Positions 35,057-46,268 of a DNA stretch of 64,000 nucleotides are shown here, piece by piece. Source of the stretch: Prinia subflava (Eukaryota > Chordata > Aves > Passeriformes > Cisticolidae); NCBI RefSeq assembly GCF_021018805.1, contig NC_086250.1, forward strand, positions 70,050,322-70,114,321. The letters run 5' to 3'. The notes under the pieces were generated by a model. That model worked only from the letters and a program-made list of their open reading frames with translations, had not been told where the DNA came from and searched no databases. The position numbers and the translations under genes were made by a program. The stretch's first letter is position 1. Every line of letters starts with the position of its first letter.

Positions 35057-35156
35057 ATCAATGCTGGTGTTTTTACTCTTTAAAGTTCCCAGGGCGAAGG
35101 GCATGTTGTCAGTTTGCTGTAAGATTCTATTCTGTATATATGTTTCCATGTAAATA
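34990..35156 (+). promoter_or_regulatory. Cluster of five Pumilio-type motifs (TGTANATA)
   Basis: Exact matches lie at 34990-34997, 35002-35009 and 35030-35037 (inside the TA/TG repeat), and at 35133-35140 (TGTATATA) and 35149-35156 (TGTAAATA), outside it. All fall 80-250 bases before the distal poly(A) signal. PUM1/PUM2 bind this octamer in 3' UTRs and destabilise mRNAs. Binding here is inference. Confidence 0.5.
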
Positions 35157-35238
35157 AGTGAAAATCTATATTCAGAGTTATATTTTAATTTTTATTCAGA
35201 ATCCCTTTTTACTTGAAACAGTTGTAAGCCACGTTGTT

Positions 35239-35244
35239 AATAAA
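35239..35244 (+). promoter_or_regulatory. SFMBT2: Distal poly(A) signal AATAAA of SFMBT2
   Basis: The context is gttgttAATAAAgtaaaa, with a CA cleavage candidate at 35257-35258. A TGTA element lies just upstream near 35223, and a T/GT-rich downstream region spans 35275-35335 (tttttctgtttgtttgac, ggtttttgtgctttg). These are the three parts expected of a strong mammalian or avian poly(A) site. Confidence 0.7.
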
Positions 35245-35258
35245 GTAAAAATAAGTCA

Positions 35259-37845
35259 TATGTCTCTCCAGGATTTTTTCTGTTTGTTTGACAGGGTAGG
35301 GGGTTTTTGTGCTTTGATGTATGTTTGTGTGAAAGCTGCCTGGATCAGTTTTGCCTTCACAGAGCCCCCAACTTCCAGAGGTACAACACAGCCTCCCTGG
35401 CTCAGCCCTCCATAGATGTGAAGTTGAATAGTTGGGGTTTATGCATCTTGAAATTCTTCCCAGAAGCAGGACATGAAGCAAGAAAGGTGGTGAGTGGGGA
35501 GGAGACACAGCAACGTCCAAGGACATGTTAAGAAAGTGATGGGAGCAGGGTGAAAGACAGGAATGAAAATAATTCAGTGAGCAACAGGCAGAGGAGGGTG
35601 AAGTGACAGAGGAGCTGATGGTGGCAGGACGAGAGTTGCAGCAGGGCTGCAGCACATGGAGTAGGAAGATAGAAAATAAAACTTCCCCAGGTGCACAGCA
35701 GCCACTGAAGATGGAGAGGCCACTCTGCAGTGGGGAAAACAGCTGTGAATTCCAAAGGGGAATTCCAAAGGGGGGCTTCAGACGTACCTGCTTTGCCAGA
35801 CAAAGCCTTGCGTGTGTTACATGTCTTGTGTGACGTTTTCCCTGCGCTTACTGAGGCTGTGCTGAACTTAAATTCCAGCTTTTCAAGTCCTGTCACCTTT
35901 CAGGCTTCTCAATGGCATCCTGAATCCTGCTCTAAAAGGTCTCTGTTGGGCTGACTTGGCTACCAAGCATTTGCCATCAGATTTCCTCACCCATCCTCTC
36001 TGCCTCAGTGAATGCAGGGGAGTGCACACCCCGACAGCATCCACGATGTGTGCATGGGAGAAGGTGCACAGAGAGTCCACAGAACTGGCTAACAGGCGTT
36101 TGGGTGACTCTTTTTGGTTTTGCTCCATCAGTCCTGTTTAGGTGCCTCTTGTGGATACAGCAAAAGGGGAGAAACAAAATTCCTCCCTCTGTTTCCACTG
36201 TTTTAATCAAGACCAGCTATTCTCTATCAGGCAAAAACACAACCATGGGCAAGCAATTGGGGTAGGGTGACTTAAAGAATAATCAAGTCATTGAAAAATC
36301 ATTATTTTACAATGTCAACAAGTCCTGGGATGATAATCCTGTGGTCTGACTTCTTATAACACTGTACTAAAGCCCAGGCTTTGGGAGGGACAGAAATGCA
36401 GGTGGTCAGAGAAGTGACCTGTCCAGACAGCCTTGGGAATAAAGCATCAGAGCAGTGGGTGCTCCTGGGTGTTTTTACTGCTGGACCACAGAGGTGCTCA
36501 CTGAAAGGTGAAGTAAAGAATGGGAAGCATTTATCAAAGGAAATAATCCTGAGGTGAAGCTGATGGCGACATAAAACCAAAAGAGCAAAAGCTTGAATGG
36601 TTTATGATATTCTTCAGGATCTGGAGATGAAAATAAATCCATGTATCTCCCCATAGCTCATTACATAGTCATTTAAAAGTAACACAAAGGTCGGACAGTG
36701 GTTTCTAAATTTCTGCCCCAGCTCAGGCAAGACTCAGAGCTCTGCAAAGAGCTAATTTTTGGAGAATATGAAGTGATTTTAGTAAAACCCTGGCAAGATA
36801 CTCCAACTGAGGTCCTCGAAATTAATGACCTACACATGAAATATGGTTGCCATGTATCATTTCCTCAGGGGAAAAATACCTACCAGGCAGCCTTGCTCCT
36901 GGTATCACAGGCCAAGATATTGAAATCCATTTTTAGTGTTTTTCATGGGCAATTAATGTGTGAAAGATTTCTAGATACTTGATCTGATTTGTTGACACAT
37001 GCAGTCGTGCAAGGGGAAGTATGAGCACCAACATGTAGTCAACCATCCCATAAAAAAACACCTACAAAACAAAAGTTATATTTTCAGTTCTCTGAGGAAA
37101 CACCATCTTTCTTTTCCTGCACACTGAATGCACAAAATAAGCAGGTAGTTATATTTCACTCCCAAGGTTTCTAGACAGACTTTCAAGGCAAATAATTATT
37201 GTTTTTAATAACCATGTTGTTGTTGTTACTGCTGCTGTTGAAAGCAGTTTTATTGCTTTTTTAATTTCAAGATTCATGCCTTTCTGTGAAATTTAATGAT
37301 TCTCCAAGTCCCTCTACTGCTACAGTATTTACTTAAGACTGATACACCTCTCGCTGTAGTGTCTGTACTCAATTACTGTAAGTTGATTTTATAACTACAT
37401 CTCAGCCGAAGTTGTAATTATGCTGTCTTCTCTAATATGTCATAAAATCTGAAAACCAGAGGAAAAATAGTGCTGGAGGACACCTTGAGGTGTCAGGTTG
37501 ACTGTTTCCCCTCTGCAAGGCAGGACCAATTAGACAAATCTTGTTCCTATTTGGTATTTGTTTAACCTGACCTTCAGATGGGTGTCAAAATAAGACCTCC
37601 AGCAACAAGCCTTTCAACAGCATGTAAAACAAAAAAAAAAGATGGCATTTGGATGATGAAGCGTGATGTTCCCAGGCAAAAACCACAGAGCTGATGTTGC
37701 CATGGAATGGCCCTTTCATTTTGAAAAGCTCAGTCTGACTGGTGATTAATGTAGCAATTAATAAAAGTAAAAGCAGAAAATTCATGGTTGAGATGGATTA
37801 GATTTCAAGGAAGCCACTGTGGTTATCATTTCTGTGCTGAGGTGG
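35259..37845. other. Intergenic, no gene recognised
   Basis: Unique-looking sequence, with an AT-rich, TAAT-containing block at about 37180-37440. The short open frames here match nothing I know and lack coding character. Confidence 0.55.
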
Positions 37846-38052
37846 GGAGGCAGAGCTTGAGATGGAGGGGACAGAAGAGCAGGGGAATGGAGCTGGGGAA
37901 GGGTCTGGAGCACCAGGAGGGGATGAAGAGCTGGAAAGGGGCTGAGCCTGGAGAAAAGGGGGATCAGGGGGGACCTTGTGGCTCTGCACAGCTCCTGACA
38001 GGAGGGGACAGCTGGAGGAGTCGGGCTCTGCTCCCAGGGAACAGGGAGAGGA
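37845..38052 (+). repeat. CR1 LINE fragment, sense, running into a GGAAA array
   Basis: Sense CR1 landmarks appear in order: 'ggctgagcctggagaaaagg', 'aggggggaccttgtggctct', 'cacagctcctgacaggaggg' and 'tctgctcccagggaacaggg'. The element stops at the gaggaaagg seed of the following pentanucleotide array, so its own 3' end is missing or replaced. Confidence 0.75.
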
Positions 38053-38304
38053 GGAAAGGAAAGGAAAAGGAAAGGAAAAGGAAAAAAGGAAAGGAAAGGA
38101 AAGGAAAGGAAAGGAAAGGAAAGGAAAGGAAAGGAAAGGAAAGGAAAGGAAAGGAAAGGAAAGGAAAGGAAAGGAAAGGAAAGGAAAGGAAAGGAAAGGA
38201 AAGGAAAGGAAAGGAAAGGAAAGGAAAGGAAAGGAAAGGAAAGGAAAGGAAAGGAAAGGAAAGGAAAGGAAAGGAAAGGAAAGGAAAGGAAAGGAAAGGG
38301 AAAG
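38053..38304 (+). repeat. (GGAAA)n pentanucleotide array
   Basis: About 250 bases. It is irregular for the first 30 bases (GGAAAA and GGAAAAAA units) and then perfect for roughly 43 units. The + strand is pure purine. Long reading frames across it are repeat artefacts (KERKG or FLSFP polymers). Confidence 0.98.
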
Positions 38305-39564
38305 CCTGTGTCCATAAACCTCCCTCCCACACGTGCAGGGCACCCAGGACACACTCCCTGCCAAGGCAAGCAGCAGTCTCCTGTGACGACACCCAGCAAA
38401 AGGTGTTCAGGGAAGAAAGTGTTGTTATCACTTTCATGGGCTTGTCACTGAGACCTGGGGACCTTTTGCAGAAATCAGGGACTGTGTTCTCACCCCGGTT
38501 TAAGGTGAGATCACAGTTGTGTCTAGGAAAGAGTGTGCTGGGGGAGATCACCACCTCAAAATGCAAACATTCCTCTGAAATTCACTGTTGTTCGTAGCTG
38601 GAAGGACCTCGAACATCCAAACTGTGAAACTTCAGGTTTGCACAGGAAAGCTGCAAGCTCTGCTGAGCTGCGGGATGTATGACTGACCTGAATTGCATTT
38701 TACCAATGCAGTTTTCTATTCAGAGCCTCCACAGCAGGACTTTCCCTGGCCAAGGAGGGATTGAGCATGGTGGGTCCCCAGCCACAAACACCCCATGCCC
38801 TGCTCCTGAGTGCCAGGCTCTGTCACCTTGTTCTTGTGCTCTGTCGTGAAGACAATAGAGAGGAGCACAGAAGGAGAGAAGAACAGGAACTTGGACCATC
38901 TGAGGACTTCTCTGCTTCCAAAGATCTACTTAAGCCTGGATTGAAGTATCATCTCAATGAGGGAAAACCCCTCATTTTGTTCTGTGCTTACTCAGTATCT
39001 TCAGCTGCTGGTGCCTTGGAGCTTGACTTCATTTTAACCTCTAATATTACAAATTATAAATACATCAATGAGAATCTCTTCAGCCAAGAACTTGGAATAA
39101 ATTCATACATCCTTTTTCAGTGGGGAAGTCCGGCTGCCTTCTCTTACCACATGAACCACTGAGGCAGGCCAGGATGATCCTGCACACGGTGCAGTGTTGC
39201 AGTGAAAAACTGGGAATCTGTTTCCTCCTGCTTCCTGATCCAGGGGTCTCTAAAAACTCTTAAAAAGTCAATGTATAACCTTGCCTCTACTTCAAGTGCT
39301 TGAGAACACAGTGCCCCTGAGAGGGTGGCTGGGTGGTACCTTGGTCATGGCACTTCTGGTGAAATCTGAATTTTTATGGGAGCACACTGCATTTGTGTGT
39401 GGGAAGGCAGGGTAGAAAAGAACCAGTCCAAGCCCAAATATTTGTCAAGAATGAGATGGTGGAGGAAAAGATTGTGTCTACAGGTGTCAGAGAAGGTTTC
39501 CTCTCTTACTTCTCTTCTGGGAATGAAGTTGCTGTTTGAGGTTGATGCTGGGGCCTTTTCCTTT

Positions 39565-39566
<2 letters not shown>
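38305..39566. other. Intergenic, no gene recognised
   Basis: Single-copy-looking sequence without recognised repeats. The 133-codon open frame near 38761 has no recognisable motif. Confidence 0.5.

Positions 39567-39606
<40 letters not shown>
39567..39606. repeat. Poly-T tract, 40 bases
   Basis: An uninterrupted run of 40 T. On the minus strand it is a poly-A preceded by attaaaggaattaaattgggg, that is, an ATTAAA about 15-20 bases upstream. It could be the tail of a minus-strand retrocopy, but I recognise no source gene. Confidence 0.9.
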
Positions 39607-40289
39607 CCCCAATTTAATTCCTTTAATAAGAAGCAGCTTTTCTGTTCTCATTTAAAGTTGTTAAGCTGTGGCATCAATGTGCCTGGATGTGTCTCTGTGT
39701 GTGAGAGTCTCCAGTCCATTGTGAAACACAAACCAGAATATCAAGTCTTTGCATTGCCTTAGATCGTGTTTTTTTATCTGATATTGAATTAAGTAAAGGG
39801 CTTAATGTTCAAAGTGGTGTTTGGGGAGTTACTTGCTCAAATTCTGTTATTGCTGTTAATGGGATTTGTGCAGATTGCTTTGAAGATGAGTTCCTTCATG
39901 TAGAATAGGAAAAGACATTCTCAATTATAACTTATTTCAGACAAATCTATCTTTAATTTTTTTACTGATAAGGCATTAGAGACGTGAAGCAAAAAAGCAT
40001 TAGATGAATTTTTTATTAGTATTATTGACAGGCATGTGAGGGCAGGTTTGGTTCAGATAACTGAGTGGATATTTGGATAATTTTTAGCAGTGGGCAGAAA
40101 GAGACTTTACATTTTGGAATAATGATAAAATTTGGTGACATTTCAGAAGAACTACAAAGCTGGAAAGAAATGGTCATAATATATTTCCTAGACACCACCT
40201 TACAATGCAGATTAAATACTGGTATAAATCTTAATTTAGAGAGTGGACATCTCAGCCTGCAGCTCAGTAGTGCCTCTTTAGGTATTTCA

Positions 40290-40388
40290 CCAAGTGGTGA
40301 TACCTGTGGAGGTGTCCCTGCCCTGGAGGTTGGAACAGGATGAACTTTAATGTCCCATCCAATCCAAGCTATTCTGTGATTCTGTCAC
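40290..40388 (+). repeat. CR1 LINE 3' end, sense
   Basis: 'gtggaggtgtccctgccctg', 'gaggttggaacaggatgaac', 'tttaatgtcccatccaatcc' and a terminal 'ctattctgtgattctg' give the standard end of a sense CR1, including the 8-bp-type tail repeat gattctg. Confidence 0.85.
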
Positions 40389-42446
40389 CACCCTGGTTTT
40401 CAGATGTGGCCAGGAGAAGGAAAGAGCAGGCAAGCCTGGCTGGTGGGACTGTAGAGAAAAGGTTTGAGGATACAGCACCATGCATTTTTCTGAAGAAAAT
40501 CTCACCCCTTCTGAGCCCAGGGAAGAGTCAGAACAGGTTTGTCTACACGAGCTGAGAACAGAGAATTCTGGGCTGACCAGGACACCTGAGGGTTGCAGCC
40601 ACTAATGCAGAGCAAGGCAATAATATTTTAAGTGTTATTTAATTTTCAGGTGCCCTGGCAGAGAGTTTCTCACCTGACTCCAGCCAAGGCTGGAGATTGT
40701 GATACCCCAGGGCATCCAAGACATGAATGGGAAGGCAAAGCCAAGGAAAAGTCACACCCTCTTAGAGTAGCAGAAGTGGCATTTTGAGGTCTCTCAGGTG
40801 GTGGTAAACACTTATTTTGTGTCAACTCATTCACATCCCACCTGTATTTCTGCCTCTGCAGCTCCCCTGGCTGTACCAGGTTCATGCATAGACACTGAAA
40901 TACTTCCAGACATGGAGACTTCCATTACCCTTTCTGGGAGAACCAAGATCCACATTCCCTTTGTGTTTCTGTCTCTGAAGGGGTACATGGGGTGATAACC
41001 ACCCTGGTCCAGGCAGCTCCTCGAAGATGGATGAGCAGTTTAATTCTGCTTTTTCTCACTGCTGAGCTTGCAGTGAAGATTTGTGGGCTGCTTCCTCCTC
41101 AGATCCTTGCAACCCCTATCTTTTATCCTCTGATCTGGATAACAAATCTGACAGAAGTTGTATAAATTACAGTCTTTGGAGTATTAATGGCCTGTTTCTC
41201 AATGATTAATTACTGGGGATCTCTTGCATTGACAGATCAGTGTTAGTGAGTCATGCAGTATTATTCCACAATATCTCTTCCTCAGTCAGCCTGTCCTGGA
41301 TGGAAACAGGTTGGTAGTTTCTGAGCAGAGAGGTGTGAAGAAGTTACAGGAGGAGGAGGAGGTTAGTATGGATTTCTGTGCTTTATCTACTTGTCATAGC
41401 TACCTAAATACAGGTTTGTGGCTCCAAGTAAACAAGGAGGAATTTAATGCTCTTAACCCGCGAGCCAAGTTGCTCTATGGCTTTGGAGGGAGCAATTCCT
41501 GCTGCCCTGAGTGGTCCCATCCCCGCCCTGTGTTCCTCCTCCTTTCTCCCTCGTGCTCACATCAATATTTTGGGAGTTGGGAAATCCAACTGGTTAAAGA
41601 TAAACCCACATTGAGTTCTCAGCTGGCTCATTTTCCCAATCTATCTACCTGGACATTCAAGCTTTTCAATCAGCTTTTTTGGTGTGGGGAGGAAGAAGCA
41701 CCTGGCAGGGAAAGAAGGAAAGCATCATCTTTTCCAGTTGCACATGGATTTACACTGGAATCAGGAACAGGAGTTGCCAGTCCTGAGGACAAGGGCAGAC
41801 TCTTCTTCACACCACATGCAGAGCAGGAGAGCTGTGTCTTACACAGCTCCGTTATCCACACTTTTCAGATAGAAACTTGGCTCACTATATTTTTGCTCCA
41901 TTAAAAAAAAATCTTTATGATTTTGAAGTGAGATTTCTCTCTTTCTTTCCCCAAAACCTGCAAAAGGAGTACTCAGCTGCATCTTCAGGCATTTCTAAAA
42001 AACTGTCTTTAAGGAAGCAACTGTTTACCAGCAGCCAAAACAGGTACTTTGCTAAATAAAATGGTTCCCTGATAATGCAATTCCCAAGGTAGAGAGGGAC
42101 AAACACAAGGACAGCGTAAGAGATTTTAATTGTCTCCTTTTTCCAGCAGGAAGCAAGTTGAAGGAATAATTGTTAATTGCTGTTAATTGTTAATTGCTGC
42201 CTGCTCCATCTGCAAAGTTTCATTAGGAGCTAATGAAACCTTGAAAGAGCTTGGATGGGTGTATTGTTCTGTGGCTCTACAACTTCTTTATGCAGGAACA
42301 GGGTGAGTTTTCCACTGAGTTTTGTTTAGAAGGATGCTCAGAGCTTCTGACCTTGCCGTGAGGGTTTTCAGCCATTCCAGAGGGCCACATCACTGGGAAG
42401 AGTTCAATTCCTTCCACAAAATGATGAGTATTTTGCTATTGTTTTC
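40389..42446. other. Intergenic, no gene recognised
   Basis: No repeat family was recognised. The block at 42165-42245 carries tandem TTGTTAATTGC-like units. The 197-codon frame at 41311-41904 has no motif I can name. Confidence 0.5.
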
Positions 42447-42600
42447 ACAGAATCACAGAACGGTTTGGGTTGGAAGGGACCTTAAAGATCCCCTCATTCC
42501 AACATCCTGCCATGGGCAGGAACACCTCCCACTATCCCAGGTTGCTCCAAGGCCCATCCAACCTGGCCTTGGACACTTCCAGGGATCCAGGGGCAGAATC
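42447..42600 (-). repeat. CR1 LINE 3' end, antisense
   Basis: Starts 'cacagaatcacagaacggtt', continues 'gggttggaagggaccttaaa', 'ctgccatgggcaggaacacc', 'tggccttggacacttccagg'. It is a near-consensus antisense CR1 tail truncated at about 150 bases. Confidence 0.92.
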
Positions 42601-45600
42601 CACCAAAACAGGTCTTCAGGACCCCCCACTCCTGCTGTTCTGCCTCCCAACAGCAGGTTCTCCTGCAAGAAACTTAAGGGCAATTCATCTGGAGCAAGTA
42701 TTGACACTGAGACTCGAAAAGGAACTGAAAATCTGCTTTTCATTCCCACAATTAATTATTGTGCAAAAAGTGTGTGTGTGTTGGCAAGCTTTCCATCTCC
42801 CCTTATCAAGCCTTTTTACCTCATCCAGCCTTATTTTTTCTTTCATATTTTAGTCAAATCTGGAGGCACTGGGCTGTTCCTGGGACAGGAGGATGGCAAA
42901 TCAGTACCAGGAGTTGCACTTGAGGAGCTGCCTCACCTCCTGCCAGCCACTGCATCTATTTCACGTATTTTTTCCATCTCCTTGTCTGTAAAATGTGCAA
43001 AGTGTTGCTTACTGCACTTCAAGAATCTTGTGAGTTCCTTAGCTGTGGATAACTAAATATTATGACATATAAAGGCACAGGGTATAGATATATCGTAGAC
43101 TTCACACTTGTATTTCACACTCTCTATTAATGTGGCACTCCACACTGACATGACATTTACCAAAAACTTCCTGGAAGCAGATTCAAAATTTTTATTTTTC
43201 ACTTTTTTTTAAGGCTAAAAACTGTTAAGTTCAGTGTTTATCTGCAATGGCAAGGCAAGGTGCTCAATGAATGGTAATGAAAGGTGTCTAGTCCTAAAAA
43301 TAGCCTTTCCTAGACTGAAGAGAAAAAAAAAGAAAGAAAATACCCTGTGAGATTTTTCTGGCATTAAGGCAGTCAAATTGTCTTTTTAAATAGTGTGAAA
43401 ATTGACAGATTATAAAAAATAGAGAGAACAATCACTGGAGAGTGTACGATAATCTGGCAATATGGAAATTACAAATTTTAATATTTCCCCAGAGCCAATG
43501 AAATATGCAAAGGAACAACTGCATAATGCAGCAGGCTCTGTGTAACCCCAAGGTAGCTTGAGTTAGCAAGATATTCTATCCCAGTTGGGTTTTTTTTCCT
43601 TGGTTAATAACAAATCTGCCAAATTACTTCGATGGTGAAGGACAGAAAAATCCTCTCTGAAGTTCAATTGTTGCACAAAGCCGCTCCATTAAATATCCAG
43701 ATTTAATGATGCCCTGGTAGTTCCCAATCTTGCTGAATTCTTTACTGCAACACGAGAAGTCAGTTGTTCTAAATTGGTGCAGCTGCCATCAGCATTCAGT
43801 TGCCACAATGGATTTTCTTGGTGATCCATCAAACCCAGGTTTTCCTCCAGCAGAAACCAGCAAGCCGTCCGGAACTGTGGGGAGGTTTGCTCTCCAGCTT
43901 GTAACAGGTTTCCTTTTTGAATCACAACATTTTCCTGCAAATTTGGAAGGCATCTGAATGGGTGTCACGTCCAGGATTCCTGCCTCTTTGGTAATGGAAC
44001 TGCCGAGTAATTCCTTCTTTGAAGAAGATCAATTCCTTCTTTAAAGGGAACAAAATATTTTAACACACATCAGTCACCAAATGACAAGGTGTTTGTTCCT
44101 GCAGACAAAACAGCAGCATCAAACTCACCAAGCAGAGCCTTCAGAACCTGAGTTTTGCTTCAGAGTTTCTTTTTCCAGGAGATTTTGTTTGGTTTCATTG
44201 CTGCCTTTGGAATAATGGATGGCAGCAATTTCAACATACAGCAGAAAATTCAGCCCGAGCTCGCTCAGGCTCCTGATTCAGAAGAGCTCTTCAATTTAAG
44301 CATATACTTGAGGGTCTGAAGGGCTGAACAACACACTTGTGCCCTTGTAATTAGAGATTACTCAAATCATGACTCAACTCATCTTCCCCTAAAGCAGAGC
44401 CAGAAGAAACGCCAATGGATGAAAAACCTGCTTCTGACAAAAATTACAAAGATATGCCTATGGTTAGAGTTACACAGGCATGTTCTGGGCTAAACTAATA
44501 TCACAATTCCTGCTTGGATTGTGACATAAATTCCAAGCAGGACTCATGATAACTAACAGGGGTATACTATCAGGACTGTCCAGAGAGTCCTGAATGTAGA
44601 AAGTGGATAAAACATTGAAATCAGACTGTTTCATTTAATCCCTGTGTAGTTTTCATGGGAGGCAGTCTCTCTGTGAAGTGATGCTTGCTTTGCCTGGAGA
44701 GATGATGTCGTTAGTTCATGGTTGATCCAGCTTAGGTCCAGACTTACTGAACTTAGGGCATTATGCAATAAACTTTGAATTGTGCTAGACTTGGACAAGT
44801 AGTTTTCTTTGAAGGCAGGATTCTGCACCGGTCAGATTTTGTCATTCAAATTTTCCACTGAAAAACTTCCTGTTTCCAGTGGTTCTGGCTGTAATTCTCC
44901 TAAAGACAGATGCTTCAGACAGGAAATCCTCCTCACACATCTTCCCTTTAACAACTGAACCAACCTGACCTGCAGTGCTTGGGCTTAGAGGATTCCAGTA
45001 ATGGTTTTGATGCAAGTTTATCATTTCCCTTCCCTCTCTTTACAAACTACAGGTTTTTTGGGTTTTGTTGTTAAATGTGATGGTTGTCCCTGGATCAACG
45101 AGCCAGAACAAATATAATCCTCCAGTAGCAAGGGAAGCAGCCCTTTTTCAGGGGGAGCAATCAATCCCCTCCAGCGCCACGTGCCTAATGGATCTGTCCC
45201 TTTCATTAGCTCTGGGCTCCTAATAACCACTGTCTTTGCCAAATGAGGGATGTGCTGTGCCGGCCTCCTCTGCCGTCTTCTCCTCCCTTCCCTGCCTTGT
45301 CAGCAGCATGCTAATTTATGTAATCAATTCATAGTGCTGCTTAATGAATAGCTTTGAAGTCGTTAGATTCATCTGCTGGTAAAGGGGCTGATTGGTCAGC
45401 CTCTGAATCGTTTCCATTTTCTGAGGCTCCAAAGTGTCAGCCAACATAATTGCTTTAGAAACACCCTTGGGAGACACTTGGGAAGTAGCTGTACAATCCC
45501 TCTTTACATTTAAGTGGAAGACAAAGTGGAACAATAATAATACTTAGCATTTTTACCACACTTCATATCATTAAAACGCTTCCCCAAACATTAACTAATC

Positions 45601-45830
45601 CTTGCAGTATGCCCAAAAGGTGAATCATTGCCTCACTTACACAGAAGAGAGTCAGCAGTAAAGGCAGTAGATCTCAAGCCTCTTGAATGCTGCAGCTGAT
45701 GGGTGTTTTTGTGCTCAGGAACATGTAAACCCAAATTCACAGTGTCAGTACCCAGCTCCTGTGGAAATCCCTGGGGAATGTGAGCTCTTTAAACCACACA
45801 AAAGGCAGAAAAGGGCACGTTTTGGATTTT
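42601..45830. other. Intergenic, no gene recognised
   Basis: About 3.2 kb without recognised repeats. Two AT-rich unique blocks (about 43430-43560 and 45300-45440) look like candidate conserved elements. Confidence 0.5.
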
Positions 45831-45834
45831 TGGG

Positions 45835-45912
45835 GTGTCTGTGCAGGGCCAGGAGTTGGATTTGATGGCCCCTGTGGGTCCCTTCCAACTCAGGATATTC
45901 TGTGATTTGTCT
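45835..45912 (+). repeat. CR1 LINE 3' end, sense, short
   Basis: 'gggccaggagttggatttga', 'tggcccctgtgggtcccttc' and 'caactcaggatattctgtga' correspond to the last 75 bases of a sense CR1. Confidence 0.85.
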
Positions 45913-46268
45913 GAAATACTGAGAACACTTTCAAAGGTGTTATCCTGCTCCTCTCAAGTACTTGGTCCTGATGGAAGCACAGGCAGCCACTCACAGCTCA
46001 CAGTTACTGTGCTTTGGGGCAGCAAGGGTTTTGGTCTGGATTGGCAGCTCAGTGGGTGCCAGCCAAGCACTCTGCTGTCTTCACACCCAAATCCTGACCT
46101 CCTGATGGGGAAAGCTGCTGGATTCCCACCCCGAAGTGGATGTGCTCGGAGGGGACCCCTGTGTGGATGCAGTTTGCTGCCTGGATCAGACACTCAGGTG
46201 TGTCTCAGTCAGGCTGGGACAACAAAACCACACTGATTTAGCTCAGAAACGGAAAGCAGGAGGTGAGA

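Larger units (their letters stand above)
1..35258 (+). other. SFMBT2: SFMBT2 transcription unit, 3' half (11 coding exons plus 3' UTR)
   Basis: Eleven exons join in frame from 2289 to 29200 into 490 residues: MBT repeat 4, SLED domain, basic tract, acidic tract and SAM domain. That domain order is shared by SFMBT1 and SFMBT2. I choose SFMBT2 from remembered mammalian SFMBT2 segments, for example [20 protein letters not shown] in the acidic exon and the C-terminus ending FYAQYAN. The mammalian protein is about 890 residues, so roughly the last 55 percent is here and the promoter and N-terminal repeats are off the left edge. The protein is a nuclear Polycomb-group factor: Drosophila Sfmbt pairs with Pho in PhoRC, and vertebrate SFMBT2 binds YY1 and methylated histone tails. 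The left border is the window edge, and the right border is the inferred cleavage site. Confidence 0.93.
29201..35258 (+). other. SFMBT2: Inferred SFMBT2 3' UTR, about 6 kb
   Basis: I saw no repeat family between the stop and 34979 and no exon of another gene. The sequence becomes AT-rich and ends at a well-formed poly(A) site. SFMBT2 in mammals also has a multi-kilobase 3' UTR. A possible earlier site is AATAAA at 33622-33627. The extent is inference and rests on the quality of the distal site. Confidence 0.6.

Noticed and set aside
34783..35149. Minus-strand frames with YIYIYTH polymers
   Set aside because: Translation of the TA/TG microsatellite in the 3' UTR.
37788..38597. Long frames on both strands (269, 205 and 200 codons) over the GGAAA array
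   Set aside because: A 5-base unit has no stop in any frame in this composition. The products are KERKG or FLSFP polymers and the frames end soon after the array.
42322..43056. 244-codon forward frame
   Set aside because: It runs through an antisense CR1 tail, and the product has no domain.
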